From Salimicrobium flavidum (GTDB taxonomy: Bacteria; Bacillota; Bacilli; Bacillales; Halobacillaceae): a stretch of DNA of 64,000 bases. A model generated the notes under the pieces. The model was not told where the DNA came from, made no database searches, and was given only the letters and a program-made list of their open reading frames with translations. Of this stretch, positions 1-8,565 are shown in pieces. The stretch is taken from the NCBI RefSeq assembly GCF_900156645.1, contig NZ_FTOC01000008.1, forward strand, positions 62,001 to 126,000, written 5' to 3'. The translations under genes were made by a program, and so were the position numbers. Each line of letters begins with the position of its first letter. The first letter of the stretch is position 1.

Positions 1-138
1 CACTTTTCTTTGTCCAGGTCCACCATCCAGAAGCTCATGTCACAAGTAGAAATCTCATTTTCGGAAAAACCGCCGAAAAGCGAGCTTCCTGCTTGTGCCA
101 AAAGCTTCTAAGCGGGATGGTTCCACTTTTCTTTGTTA
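1..138 (-). repeat. Interspersed repeat, family A, copy 1
   Basis: Read on the minus strand, this copy starts on the TAA stop of the SDR gene and contains AAAGAAAAGTGG, then a 7-base arm ACCATCC, about 85 bases later its complement GGATGGT, and then AAAGAAAAGTG again at the window edge. The layout matches the copy behind serA (26426-26582), where the arms are AGCGTCC and GGACGCT, so two stem positions have changed in a compensatory way. Similar GCGGAAGC repeats occur in Bacillaceae genomes; I know of no settled function. The copy may continue left of the window. Confidence 0.65.
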
Positions 139-1005
139 ACTGGACATGTAGAGGCCGCCGTTGATGTGAATGAACTGGCCGGTGATATAAGTCGAATCGT
201 CGGAGGCGAGCAGTACATAGCTGCCCACGTGCTCCACCGGTTGTCCCGGTCGTCCCATCGGTGTATTAGTACCGAACTGTTCCACTTTTTCTTCCCCGAA
301 CGTGGAAGGGATGAGTGGCGTCCAGATCGGTCCCGGAGCGACTCCGTTCACCCGGATGCCTTTGTCTGCCAGCTGCTGGGCCATAGAACGGGTGAAAGCG
401 ACGACTGCGCCTTTAGAAGACGTATAGTCGACGAGCTCAGGATTGCCGGTGTAAGGGTTGATCGAGGCTGTATTGATAATGGAACTTCCCTCTTTCATAT
501 GAGGAATGGCAGCCTTGGTCAGGTAAAACATGGAAAAGACATTCGTACGGAACGTCTGCTCCAGCTGCTCGGATGAAATATTCAAAAGATCATCGGTCGG
601 GTGCTGTTCCCCGGCATTATTGACGAGAATATCCAGTTTTCCGAACTCGCTCATCGTTTTATCGACGAGATCCTGGCAAAGCCTCTCATCACCGACATCT
701 CCCGGGAGGAGCAGCGCTTTTTGGCCTTCCGCTTTTACAAGTCTCTCCGTTTCCTTGGCATCTTCCTCTTCTTCAAGATAGGAAATGGCGACGTCCGCTC
801 CTTCTTTTGCATAACCGATAGCGACGGAACGGCCGATTCCGCTGTCTCCTCCGGTGATAAGGGCGACTTTTCCTTCGAGTTTATTACCACTCTGGTAATC
901 CTGATCAGCATGAAGAGGTTTCGGATCCATCTGTCCTTCGACTCCGGGCTGATGGGACTGTTGTTGTTTAGGCTGTCCCTGGGTCTGACGGTCATTACGG
1001 TTCAT
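136..1005 (-). CDS. SDR-family oxidoreductase, general-stress type
   Basis: A 289-residue short-chain dehydrogenase of the long-N-terminus type (YhdF/YdaD-like general stress proteins). An approximately 40-residue Gln/Pro-rich polar head precedes the Rossmann fold. The cofactor loop TGGDSGIG is at residues 51-58, NNAG at about 129-132, the catalytic Tyr at 194 and Lys at 198 (YTSSK), and GPIWTP follows. It should be a cytosolic NAD(P)-dependent oxidoreductase; the substrate cannot be read from sequence. The ATG has a good AGGAGG upstream. It stands alone, and repeat family A begins on its stop codon. Confidence 0.9.
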   Translation of the reverse strand: MNRNDRQTQGQPKQQQSHQPGVEGQMDPKPLHADQDYQSGNKLEGKVALITGGDSGIGRSVAIGYAKEGADVAISYLEEEEDAKETERLVKAEGQKALLLPGDVGDERLCQDLVDKTMSEFGKLDILVNNAGEQHPTDDLLNISSEQLEQTFRTNVFSMFYLTKAAIPHMKEGSSIINTASINPYTGNPELVDYTSSKGAVVAFTRSMAQQLADKGIRVNGVAPGPIWTPLIPSTFGEEKVEQFGTNTPMGRPGQPVEHVGSYVLLASDDSTYITGQFIHINGGLYMSS

Positions 1006-1166
1006 ATGTGCATCCTCCTAAATAGTATGAGTCTTCATTTCATGACTTCCTTCAAAACGATTCTTTGATACGTATTCCACCTGTAAAAAAAAATCAAACT
1101 ACCCTTCCAAAATACTTCCAATTGTTTTATGATGGATAGTAATTTTAATGAACAGGGGGAAGAGAT

Positions 1167-1691
1167 ATGCATTTGGAGACGAAAAGATTGTTGCTGCGTC
1201 CTTATAACATGGAGGATGCGACAGATGTATCAGCTCTTGCTGATGACGAGGAAATAGCAAGAAGGACGTTTGTGCCTCATCCGTATACGGTAGAAGATGC
1301 AGAATCTTGGATTTCGACTCACGCAGAATTTCTGGAAGAAGGGTCGGCCTATCCGCTGGCGATGATAGAAAAGGAAAGTGGGAGACTGACGGGAACGATG
1401 ACGCTCCGTGTGAATACGAAACATAGAAATGGAGAGCTCGCGTATTGGGTAGGGCAGCCGTTCTGGGGGAGAGGATACGCCTCTGAAGCGGCGCAATGCG
1501 TTACAGATTTCGGATTCGATTCACTTGAATTGGAGCGTATTTGGGGAAGGGCGCTCTCTGATAATGAAGCGTCTCAGAAAGTGATGACGAAAACAGGGCT
1601 TCTGTATGAAGGGGTGCTGCGCCATGAAGTTTTTCATGACGGAGAATTCAAGGATACATATATGTACGGAATGATACGTGCTGATCGCTGA
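1167..1691 (+). CDS. GNAT N-acetyltransferase, RimJ/RimL type
   Basis: A 174-residue acetyltransferase that opens with the MHLETKRLLLRP signature of the RimJ/RimL branch of GNAT enzymes. The acetyl-CoA pocket is seen as PFWGRGYASEA at about residues 98-108, followed by a helix and the LERIWGRALSDNEAS segment typical of the fold. The likely reaction is acetyl transfer from acetyl-CoA to an amine (protein N-terminus or small molecule); the target is unknown. GGGGGAAGAG precedes the ATG. Single gene facing aroK, with a shared terminator between them. Confidence 0.88.
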   Translation: MHLETKRLLLRPYNMEDATDVSALADDEEIARRTFVPHPYTVEDAESWISTHAEFLEEGSAYPLAMIEKESGRLTGTMTLRVNTKHRNGELAYWVGQPFWGRGYASEAAQCVTDFGFDSLELERIWGRALSDNEASQKVMTKTGLLYEGVLRHEVFHDGEFKDTYMYGMIRADR

Positions 1692-1710
1692 AAACAGAAG
1701 ACATTCATAA

Positions 1711-1752
1711 ACAAAATCCCGGATGGAGAAAAACTCAGTCCGGGTTTTTGTT
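1711..1752. terminator. Bidirectional terminator between the GNAT gene and aroK
   Basis: A hairpin with arms around AAAATCCCGGA and TCCGGGTTTTTGT, flanked by A-rich sequence on the left and T-rich on the right, lies between two convergent genes and reaches the aroK stop codon. Confidence 0.75.
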
Positions 1753-2261
1753 TATTTCAGATTTAATTGGTGAATAATCGTCTCTGTAACTTCTTCCTCT
1801 GTATAGTCATCCGTAAGAATACGCTCGTGATGAGCTGCGTATACCGACTTTCTTTCTTCGAACAGATCTTTGATTTCTTCTTCGGTTTTATTACGTAGCA
1901 CAGGCCGGTCTTCCATCAGTTCATCGAGACGTTCTCTCCAGGTTTCCCAGGAAATATCGAGGAACAATACGAGGCATTCCTCCATACAAATATTTTTGAT
2001 TTCCTGCTGGAGAAAGGCTCCTCCTCCAAGTGAAAGGATCACTCCGGGTTGTTTCGCGTAATAGGTGATGAATTTTTTCTCTTCTTCCCGGAACATGCTT
2101 TCTCCGTATGTAGCGAACATGTCGCGAATTTTCATATTATGGTGACGTTCGATTTCTTTGTCGACGTCGATGAATTTCCGGTTCAGCTTTTCACTCAGGA
2201 AAGACCCGACCGTTGTTTTTCCGACGCCCATGAATCCGATAAGCGCAATACTTTTCTCCAT
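1752..2261 (-). CDS. aroK: Shikimate kinase
   Basis: A 169-residue P-loop kinase phosphorylating the 3-hydroxyl of shikimate in chorismate synthesis. It shows Walker A GFMGVGKT at residues 9-16, the shikimate-binding acidic motif DVDKEIE near residue 33, the GGGAF segment, and an ERPVLR-like lid (DRPVLR). The length is normal for AroK. It lies 16 bases downstream of aroD on the same strand, so the two form a small aromatic-acid operon. A potential RBS lies within that gap. Confidence 0.93.
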   Translation of the reverse strand: MEKSIALIGFMGVGKTTVGSFLSEKLNRKFIDVDKEIERHHNMKIRDMFATYGESMFREEEKKFITYYAKQPGVILSLGGGAFLQQEIKNICMEECLVLFLDISWETWRERLDELMEDRPVLRNKTEEEIKDLFEERKSVYAAHHERILTDDYTEEEVTETIIHQLNLK

Positions 2262-2277
2262 AGTCTGTGCACCTCAC

Positions 2278-3012
2278 TTACTGATACTTACGCAGATGAG
2301 TAATCGTTTTCTCGAGATCTTCGATAGGGATCTGACCCGGTGCGGAAGGGTAGCCGCCGACAGCATATGTGATAAGGGAACCGAAATACCAGCCGAACAT
2401 CCGGGTGACTGTACCTAGGCCGCCCATCGCTATCGTAATGACCGGAATACCGAGGGTCCGTTCCGCTTCTTCCGTAACACTGAGAAGACGCAGGACATCC
2501 TGTTTCGATTCCGGGGTTACGGATAGCTTCGCGTAATCGGCTCCTTTGTCTTTCGCTTCCTGGAGAATAGCCTTCATTTCTTCGGAAGGAGGAGTGGAGT
2601 CGAAATCATGGTAAGACAGAATAAGTCCTTTGTTATTCGTTGTTGCAGCTTCTCTGACAAGACGGAGATGTTCTTCCGGTTGTCTGATTTCAAAGTCGAT
2701 AAGAGCGACGTGGGAATTCGCTGCCACCCGCTCGATCAGCTCGGTTTTGTGGGCATCATCAATATCGAGAGGTTCCCCGCCTTCGCTTTGATCACGGATG
2801 GTGAAAAGCAGAGGGATATCCTTTTTTACGTCTCCGATCGTTTCAAGCAGAGCAAGGACCTGGGTGGTATCCGCAAGATTACGGTAGTAATCGGCTCTCC
2901 ATTCCAGCAGATCCGGTTCTTTTGGTACAATGGCCCGCAACTCTTCTTTCACTTCTTCGATCGACTGACCAATGATAGGGGTGCAAATATTTACGTCATT
3001 ATTTTTGAGCAT
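2278..3012 (-). CDS. aroD: 3-dehydroquinate dehydratase, type I
   Basis: A 244-residue class I dehydroquinase, which dehydrates 3-dehydroquinate to 3-dehydroshikimate by Schiff-base chemistry. The general base His is in LILSYHDFDSTP and the imine-forming Lys in DYAKLSVTPES; the EWRADYY substrate motif is near the N-terminus. I start it at the ATG ending at 3012 because AAAGGAGGAT lies at the right distance; an upstream ATG at 3045 has no RBS. It is cotranscribed with aroK. Two consecutive shikimate-pathway steps thus sit next to each other, away from the other aro genes. Confidence 0.93.
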   Translation of the reverse strand: MLKNNDVNICTPIIGQSIEEVKEELRAIVPKEPDLLEWRADYYRNLADTTQVLALLETIGDVKKDIPLLFTIRDQSEGGEPLDIDDAHKTELIERVAANSHVALIDFEIRQPEEHLRLVREAATTNNKGLILSYHDFDSTPPSEEMKAILQEAKDKGADYAKLSVTPESKQDVLRLLSVTEEAERTLGIPVITIAMGGLGTVTRMFGWYFGSLITYAVGGYPSAPGQIPIEDLEKTITHLRKYQ

Positions 3013-3201
3013 CGTGGATCCTCCTTTTGAGAATATGTGTATCATTGTACTCGAAACAGAAATGGAAGGACAAGAAAAAAAGACGAAAAATTACGAATCT
3101 TATCAGCGGATGGAAAGAATTACCGAGAATTTTTTGGTCACATAGCGGGAAGAACGTGTATAATTGGAAAAGAATGAACGAACAGATGGAGTGATTAATA
3201 C

Positions 3202-4302
3202 ATGAGTGAAAAACAGAGAGTAGGAATCGTCTTCGGCGGCAAATCCGCCGAACATGAAGTATCCTTGCAGTCAGCGAAAAATGTTGTCGATGCGATTGAT
3301 AAAGAAAAATATGAGGTGACCCTGATCGGAATCGACAAGCAGGGGAACTGGCATATAAATGATGTGAGCAATTATCTGGAAAATGAAAATGACCCATCTC
3401 ACATCCGTCTGCACCATTCGGAAGAAACGGTGGCGCTTGTTCCGGGACGCGAAGAGAAACAGTTTCTGCAGGTATCACAGTCAGAAGCCCTGGAGCAGCT
3501 GGACGTGATTTTTCCGATCTTACACGGGACACTCGGAGAGGACGGGAGTATCCAGGGGATGATGAGAATCGCGAATATCCCGTACGTCGGTCCGGATATC
3601 CTCGGGTCAGCCGTTTGCATGGATAAAGACGTGGCAAAACGTCTTTTGCGCGAATCAGGGATTGAAGTGGCGAAGTCGCTCACACTCAGAGAACGGAATA
3701 AGGGCGACGTCACTTTCGCAAAGGCCGCCCGTACACTGGGTACGCCGTTTTTCATCAAACCTGCAAGTCAGGGGTCTTCTGTCGGTGTCAGTAAAGTGAA
3801 GACGGAAGAGGAATTCGATCAGGCGCTTTCGGAAGCTTTTCTTTATGATAAGAAAGTACTTATTGAAGAAAATGTGGACGGTCGTGAGCTTGAATGCGCG
3901 GTTCTCGGGAATGAATACCCGAAAGCTTCCCAGGTCGGTGAAATCCTTCCGGCCGGAGACTTCTACTCCTACGAATCGAAGTATATCGATGAAAGTGGAG
4001 CCGGGCTGCAGCTACCGGCGGAACTGAAAGAGGAGGAAGAGGAACGGATACGCACCTCTGCGGTTCGTGCTTTCGAAGTCCTGGAATGTGAAGGAATGGC
4101 CCGGATCGATTTCTTTCTGACGAAGAAAGGAAAGCTTGTGATTAATGAGGTGAATACTATTCCTGGGTTCACTAAAATCAGTATGTATCCAAAACTTTGG
4201 GATATCAGCGGGATCCCTTATCCGAAACTGATCGATGAACTTATCCAGCTCGGCATTCAAAGGCACGAGCGTGATCGTCAGCTGAAGAATACGGTGGAAT
4301 AA
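3202..4302 (+). CDS. ddl: D-alanine--D-alanine ligase
   Basis: A 366-residue ATP-grasp ligase joining two D-alanines for the peptidoglycan stem peptide. It opens with VGIVFGGKSAEHEVSLQS, has the FPILHGTLGEDGSIQG substrate segment, and ends with the metal-binding RIDFF...VNEVNTIPGFT block expected of Ddl. Its length is standard for Bacillales Ddl. It is divergent from aroD and has GATGGAGTG before the ATG. No D-lactate-type change can be called from sequence alone. The next stretch is repeat DNA rather than murF, its neighbour in Bacillus. Confidence 0.94.
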   Translation: MSEKQRVGIVFGGKSAEHEVSLQSAKNVVDAIDKEKYEVTLIGIDKQGNWHINDVSNYLENENDPSHIRLHHSEETVALVPGREEKQFLQVSQSEALEQLDVIFPILHGTLGEDGSIQGMMRIANIPYVGPDILGSAVCMDKDVAKRLLRESGIEVAKSLTLRERNKGDVTFAKAARTLGTPFFIKPASQGSSVGVSKVKTEEEFDQALSEAFLYDKKVLIEENVDGRELECAVLGNEYPKASQVGEILPAGDFYSYESKYIDESGAGLQLPAELKEEEEERIRTSAVRAFEVLECEGMARIDFFLTKKGKLVINEVNTIPGFTKISMYPKLWDISGIPYPKLIDELIQLGIQRHERDRQLKNTVE

Positions 4303-4329
4303 TAAAAGATTTCTGGAAAAGATTAAATA

Positions 4330-4580
4330 GAGCCTGGGACAAAAACTGCTTTTACGTATAAAAATCCGAACAACATTGTTCGGATTTTTATATACCTTCG
4401 TTTATGGAATGATTCATAAGAAAAACACGGAGACTCCTATGGGAACAGCACGAGCTGAAGATACAATGGATCAAGCGAATAGATTGATCCATTCAGCTGA
4501 AGCCGTGCCCATGGAAAGCGACGTGTTTTTCTTTGAATACTCGTTTTTAGCATTTCTACCATACATTCTGTCCCAGACTC
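4330..4580 (+). repeat. Interspersed palindromic element with GGGACA inverted ends
   Basis: The non-coding stretch behind ddl is bounded by imperfect inverted ends, GAGCCTGGGACAAAA on the left and TTCTGTCCCAGACTC on the right. Inside are a 15-bp perfect palindrome (4359-4390, a possible terminator for ddl) and a core starting GGAGACTCCTATGGGAAC and ending GCCCATGGAAAGCG. The same core pattern recurs at 14341-14531 and, inverted, at 26808-26978. The 85-codon ORF that crosses it is an artefact. The 90 bases after it hold nothing I recognise. Confidence 0.7.
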
Positions 4581-4672
4581 ACTGTATCGTAAAGGATTCT
4601 CTCGTGTTGTTCTTCAAAATGTTCGGTTATTGATATCCTGATATCCGTTTCTCCCGGACTCTTTTTAGAATT

Positions 4673-5722
4673 TCAGTCTTTCCACGTGTTTTCCAACACC
4701 CGTACCCAGTTTTTCCAGGCGATTTTTTCGAGCTCTTCTTCGGAGAATCCGTCCTGTTCGAGCGCTTCCATCACTTTTTTCGTTCCACTCACATCATGAA
4801 GCACATCAGGGATTTTAGCCCCGTCAAAATCCGAACCGAAAGCTACGTGTTCGACACCCACAAAGTCAGTGATATAACGGAAGTGGGCGATGATTTCTTC
4901 CATCGAGACGTCTGTTTCCCTTTTCCCATCCGCCCTCAGCATACTCACGGCGAAATTGATGCCGATCACACCACCGGTATCAGCGATTTTCTGGATCTGC
5001 TCATCCGTCAGGTTTCTCGACATCGGACAAATGGCATGGACGTTGGAATGAGTGGCTACGATTGGTGCATTAGTGGCATGCGCGACGTTCCAGAATCCTT
5101 TTTCGTTCAGGTGGGTCGTATCAATCATGATCCCGAGACTGTTACAGTGCTGGACCAGCTCGAACCCTTTGTCTGTAAGGCCGCCTCCGGTGTCGGGGGT
5201 GGAAGGGTAACAAAAGGGCACCCCTTCCCCGAAGTCGTTCGTTCGGCTCCAGACTGGACCGATGGAGCGGAGCCCCGCTTCGTAGAGCACGTAAAGAGCG
5301 TCGAATGATAAATCAATCGTTTCAGCGCCTTCGATATGAAAAATTCCCGCCATTTTTCGTTGATCCAAGGAATCCTTCAATTCTTTCACATTGCGGATAA
5401 CCCTGAATTTATCCGGATTTTCCGTTTCTATACGGAACAGTTGAGCTGCAAGTTTATGAGTGAACACCAAAGCTTCTGCCTGAGTGATGCGATCGGGGAG
5501 TGGAAATTTATATCCGTTTTCATTGATGAATTCCCCTTTGTTCGAATCTTTCTCAGGACTTGGGGTATAGGCTGCAAAAAAACCTCCCGCAAATCCGGCT
5601 GCTTTCGCCCGGTCGTAATCGATATGGGTATGTTCTAATGAATCATAAAAGGACGTGACTCCGTCCTGTAAATGCAATAATGTATCATTATGGCCGTCAA
5701 AAACCGGTATATCTTTTTTCAT
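4673..5722 (-). CDS. Membrane dipeptidase, peptidase family M19
   Basis: A 349-residue zinc dipeptidase of the renal-dipeptidase (M19) family, hydrolysing dipeptides. Metal ligands are visible as DGHND near residue 9, the bridging Glu in HIEGAE, and the His residues in DTTHLNEKGFW and ATHSNVHAI; GSDFDG near the C-terminus is also characteristic. No signal peptide is present, so it is probably cytosolic. It is a single gene preceded by GAGGAGGGGGAG. It faces away from noc and occupies the place where rsmG is expected. Confidence 0.9.
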   Translation of the reverse strand: MKKDIPVFDGHNDTLLHLQDGVTSFYDSLEHTHIDYDRAKAAGFAGGFFAAYTPSPEKDSNKGEFINENGYKFPLPDRITQAEALVFTHKLAAQLFRIETENPDKFRVIRNVKELKDSLDQRKMAGIFHIEGAETIDLSFDALYVLYEAGLRSIGPVWSRTNDFGEGVPFCYPSTPDTGGGLTDKGFELVQHCNSLGIMIDTTHLNEKGFWNVAHATNAPIVATHSNVHAICPMSRNLTDEQIQKIADTGGVIGINFAVSMLRADGKRETDVSMEEIIAHFRYITDFVGVEHVAFGSDFDGAKIPDVLHDVSGTKKVMEALEQDGFSEEELEKIAWKNWVRVLENTWKD

Positions 5723-5862
5723 GATGATCTCCCCCTCCTATATTCTCTTCCCGTCAAAGAATACATTTAACTCATACTTTTCCTTTTAAAATTATGATAA
5801 AATAGATGAAGACTCTAAAACATACGCTATTTCATCATACGTCAAAAAGTATGAGGATAAAA

Positions 5863-5878
5863 CGTTTCACGTGAAACA
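5863..5878. promoter_or_regulatory. parS-like site (Spo0J and Noc-paralogue region)
   Basis: A 14-bp perfect palindrome GTTTCACGTGAAAC lies 36 bases before noc. The 16-mer differs from the Bacillus parS form TGTTTCACGTGAAACA only in its first base. Spo0J (ParB) should load here and spread, so this is likely one of the origin-proximal centromere sites. Confidence 0.85.
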
Positions 5879-5913
5879 ATGTATGTTGGATCGCAAAAAG
5901 GTGGTGTCTGATT

Positions 5914-6789
5914 TTGTTACATCCATTCAGCCGCTTGTTCGGTTTAGGCGATAAACCCGAATCGGAGGACCAGGAAACAGAAGAAACTTATAATCCTGAT
6001 GAGGTCGTCCACGTTCCGGTTTCTCGTATATACGCGAACCGGTATCAGCCTCGAACGATTTTCAGTGCGGAAAAAATAGGAGAACTGGCCCAGACGATAC
6101 ATACGCATGGGATGATCCAGCCGATCGTTGTACGTCAGTCAGAAGACGGTAACTATGAACTGATCGCCGGTGAACGAAGGTGGCGGGCCGCCCAGTCACT
6201 GGAGTGGGAAGTGATCCCGGCGATAGTCAGAAATATGACCGATACACAGACAGCTTCTGTGGCTCTGATCGAGAACCTGCAGAGGGAAGAATTGTCTGTC
6301 ATCGAAGAGGCAACAGCCTATCAGAAATTGATCGAGATGCATGAGTTGACCCAGGAGGCCCTGGCTCAGCGTCTTGGTAAAAGCCAGTCGACCATTGCCA
6401 ATAAATTGCGTCTGCTTAAACTGCCGGAATCCGTCCGGCAGGCAGTTCTTGATAAAAAAATCACAGAACGTCATGCCCGGGCTCTGATCATACTGAAAGA
6501 GCCGGAAGCGATTGAGTCACTGCTTCAGGAAATTCTTGATGAAGAGTTGAACGTCAAGCAGACGGAAGAGCGGATCGCTCAGATGAAAGAACCGAAAGAC
6601 ACGAAAGAACCAGCCGCGAAGAAGAAGAAACCGAAAATGAAGGGTGTCAGCAAAGACATGAGGATTGCGATGAACACGATCCGTCAGTCTCTGGATATGG
6701 TGAAAGACACCGGTTTCGATGTAGAAACGGACGAAGAAGATCACGAGGATTATTACCAGGTGACGATTAAAATCCCTAAGAAAAAGTGA
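5914..6789 (+). CDS. noc: Nucleoid occlusion protein
   Basis: A 291-residue ParB-family CTPase that binds its own sites (NBS) and blocks division over the nucleoid. The N-terminus [14 protein letters not shown] is the amphipathic membrane-binding helix typical of Noc. It is followed by the ParB core IYANRYQPR..., the CTP-binding [17 protein letters not shown], and the helix-turn-helix [19 protein letters not shown]. The lysine-rich linker leads to a C-terminal dimer domain. The start is a TTG at 5914 behind AAAGGTGG. Noc is a paralogue of Spo0J encoded further on. A perfect Noc-binding site lies at 49128. Confidence 0.94.
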   Translation: MLHPFSRLFGLGDKPESEDQETEETYNPDEVVHVPVSRIYANRYQPRTIFSAEKIGELAQTIHTHGMIQPIVVRQSEDGNYELIAGERRWRAAQSLEWEVIPAIVRNMTDTQTASVALIENLQREELSVIEEATAYQKLIEMHELTQEALAQRLGKSQSTIANKLRLLKLPESVRQAVLDKKITERHARALIILKEPEAIESLLQEILDEELNVKQTEERIAQMKEPKDTKEPAAKKKKPKMKGVSKDMRIAMNTIRQSLDMVKDTGFDVETDEEDHEDYYQVTIKIPKKK

Positions 6790-6805
6790 TAGCTCTCCGG
6801 CTTCC

Positions 6806-6840
6806 AAGCCCATCTTTCCAAACAGTGAAGATGGGTTTTC
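6806..6840 (+). terminator. Hairpin after noc
   Basis: CCCATCTT and AAGATGGG form an 8-bp stem followed by TTTTC, about 20 bases after the noc stop and before the soj RBS. It may attenuate rather than fully stop transcription into soj. Confidence 0.6.
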
Positions 6841-6884
6841 GTGAATGGGAGAGGATTCTTTAGAAAACGGCAGGTGGTGAAGAA

Positions 6885-7658
6885 ATGGGAAAGGTCATTT
6901 CTATGGCGAATCAAAAAGGCGGCGTCGGCAAAACGACGACTTCGGTGAATCTTAGTGCTGCTCTCGCGCATACGGGATATAAAGTGCTGCTTGTCGATAT
7001 CGATCCCCAGGGAAACGCCACGAGTGGTGTCGGGGTGGAAAAAGGCGATGTGGATCAATGTATTTATGATGTGCTGATCGAAGATGTGGAGATGCAGGAC
7101 GTTTGCAGAACGACCAGCACCGAGGGGCTGGATGTCATTCCTGCAACGATTCAGTTGGCCGGGGCAGAAATCGAGCTTGTGCCGACGATCTCCCGGGAAG
7201 TCCGTTTAAAAAATGCGCTTGATGAAATTAAGAATAACTATGATTATGTGATTATCGACTGTCCGCCGTCTCTCGGGTTACTTACGATCAATTCCCTGAC
7301 GGCTTCCGACGCGGTGATGATCCCTGTACAGTGTGAATATTATGCGCTTGAAGGGCTGAGTCAACTTCTGAATACAGTGAGACTCGTACAGAAACATTTG
7401 AATAAACAGCTGGTTATTGAAGGGGTATTGCTCACGATGCTCGACGCCCGGACTAATCTAGGGCTACAGGTGACCGAAGAAGTGAAAAAATATTTTCAGG
7501 ACCGGGTGTATAAATCGATCGTACCGCGTAATGTCCGTCTCGGAGAAGCTCCGAGCCATGGGCAACCGATCGTGACGTATGATCCCCGTTCCCGTGGAGC
7601 GGAAGTTTATGTAGAACTCGCAAAGGAAGTGGTGGCCAATGGCGAAAGGGTTAGGTAA
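6885..7658 (+). CDS. soj: Chromosome-partitioning ATPase Soj (ParA)
   Basis: A 257-residue Walker-type ATPase that forms DNA-bound dimers and, with Spo0J, segregates origins and controls DnaA. The deviant Walker A KGGVGKTT is at residues 11-18, the A' motif DIDPQGN near 40-46 and IIDCPPS near 122-128. AGGTGGTG precedes the ATG. Its end overlaps spo0J by 20 bases, the tight coupling usual for this pair. Confidence 0.95.
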   Translation: MGKVISMANQKGGVGKTTTSVNLSAALAHTGYKVLLVDIDPQGNATSGVGVEKGDVDQCIYDVLIEDVEMQDVCRTTSTEGLDVIPATIQLAGAEIELVPTISREVRLKNALDEIKNNYDYVIIDCPPSLGLLTINSLTASDAVMIPVQCEYYALEGLSQLLNTVRLVQKHLNKQLVIEGVLLTMLDARTNLGLQVTEEVKKYFQDRVYKSIVPRNVRLGEAPSHGQPIVTYDPRSRGAEVYVELAKEVVANGERVR

Positions 7659-8475
7659 AGGGCTGAATGCTTTCTTTTCGGAGGAGAAAGCGACGGAAGA
7701 AGAGAACATACAGGAAATAGCGGTGGAACAGTGCCGCCCCAATCCCTATCAGCCGAGAAAAGAGTTTCCGGCAGAGGCGATCGATGAACTGAAAACTTCC
7801 ATCGAGGAATACGGGATACTGCAACCACTCATCGTAAGAAAAAGTATCAAAGGGTATGAAATTGTTGTGGGAGAACGGCGCTTCCGAGCGGCGAAGAAAG
7901 CAGGGCTTGAAACAGTGCCTGCCGTCGTCAGGGAAATGACCGATCAGCAGATGATGGAGCTCGCTCTTTTAGAAAATCTGCAGCGGGAGGACCTGACTCC
8001 TCTCGAAGAAGGAGCGGCGTATCGCAACCTCATCAAAGAGCTTGGTATCACGCAGCAGGCACTCGCTGAACGTTTAGGGAAAAGCAGGTCCCACATCGCT
8101 AATCTGGTCCGTCTCCTTTCTCTCCCTGCCGAAATTACGCAGAAGGTGAATGACGGAGTGTTATCGATGGGGCATGCCCGGGCTCTTTTAAGCTTGGAAG
8201 ATGAGAGCAAGCTGCTGCCGGCAGCCACCCGTATCGAAAACGAAGCACTCAACGTCAGACAGACGGAACAGCTGGTGAACCGATTGAATCATCCGGTTAA
8301 AGAAGATAAAACGAAAGAGAGCAAAGATATCTTCCTCGAGGAACGGGAAGATGTACTGAAGCAAAGGCTTGGAACGGGAGTAAGGATCAAAAAAGGGAAG
8401 AAAAAAGGAAAAATCGAAATCGAATTCACGAATGACGACGATTTAGAAAGGCTTCTTCACTGGTTTGATAAATAA
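7639..8475 (+). CDS. spo0J: Chromosome-partitioning protein Spo0J (ParB)
   Basis: A 278-residue ParB CTPase that loads on parS, slides and spreads, recruits SMC and stimulates Soj. The N-terminal MAKGLGKGLNAFF is the Soj-activating peptide. The CTP-binding GERRFRAAK and ENLQREDL follow, then the helix-turn-helix TQQALAERLGKSRSHIANL and a C-terminal dimerisation domain rich in Lys. Its start lies inside soj. No perfect parS was found within the gene, unlike in B. subtilis; the nearest site seen is before noc. Confidence 0.95.
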   Translation: MAKGLGKGLNAFFSEEKATEEENIQEIAVEQCRPNPYQPRKEFPAEAIDELKTSIEEYGILQPLIVRKSIKGYEIVVGERRFRAAKKAGLETVPAVVREMTDQQMMELALLENLQREDLTPLEEGAAYRNLIKELGITQQALAERLGKSRSHIANLVRLLSLPAEITQKVNDGVLSMGHARALLSLEDESKLLPAATRIENEALNVRQTEQLVNRLNHPVKEDKTKESKDIFLEEREDVLKQRLGTGVRIKKGKKKGKIEIEFTNDDDLERLLHWFDK

Positions 8476-8565
8476 GGAACAGCTGTTGTCGTGCTCTCTT
8501 CCGGTAATGCGGGAGAGGGTACGGCATTACTTTTACCGTTCTACATAGAAAAAGGGGAGTACGTT

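Noticed and set aside
4376-4633. 85-codon frame behind ddl
   Set aside because: Lies across the palindromic element at 4330-4580; no RBS, and the same repeat elsewhere has no matching frame.
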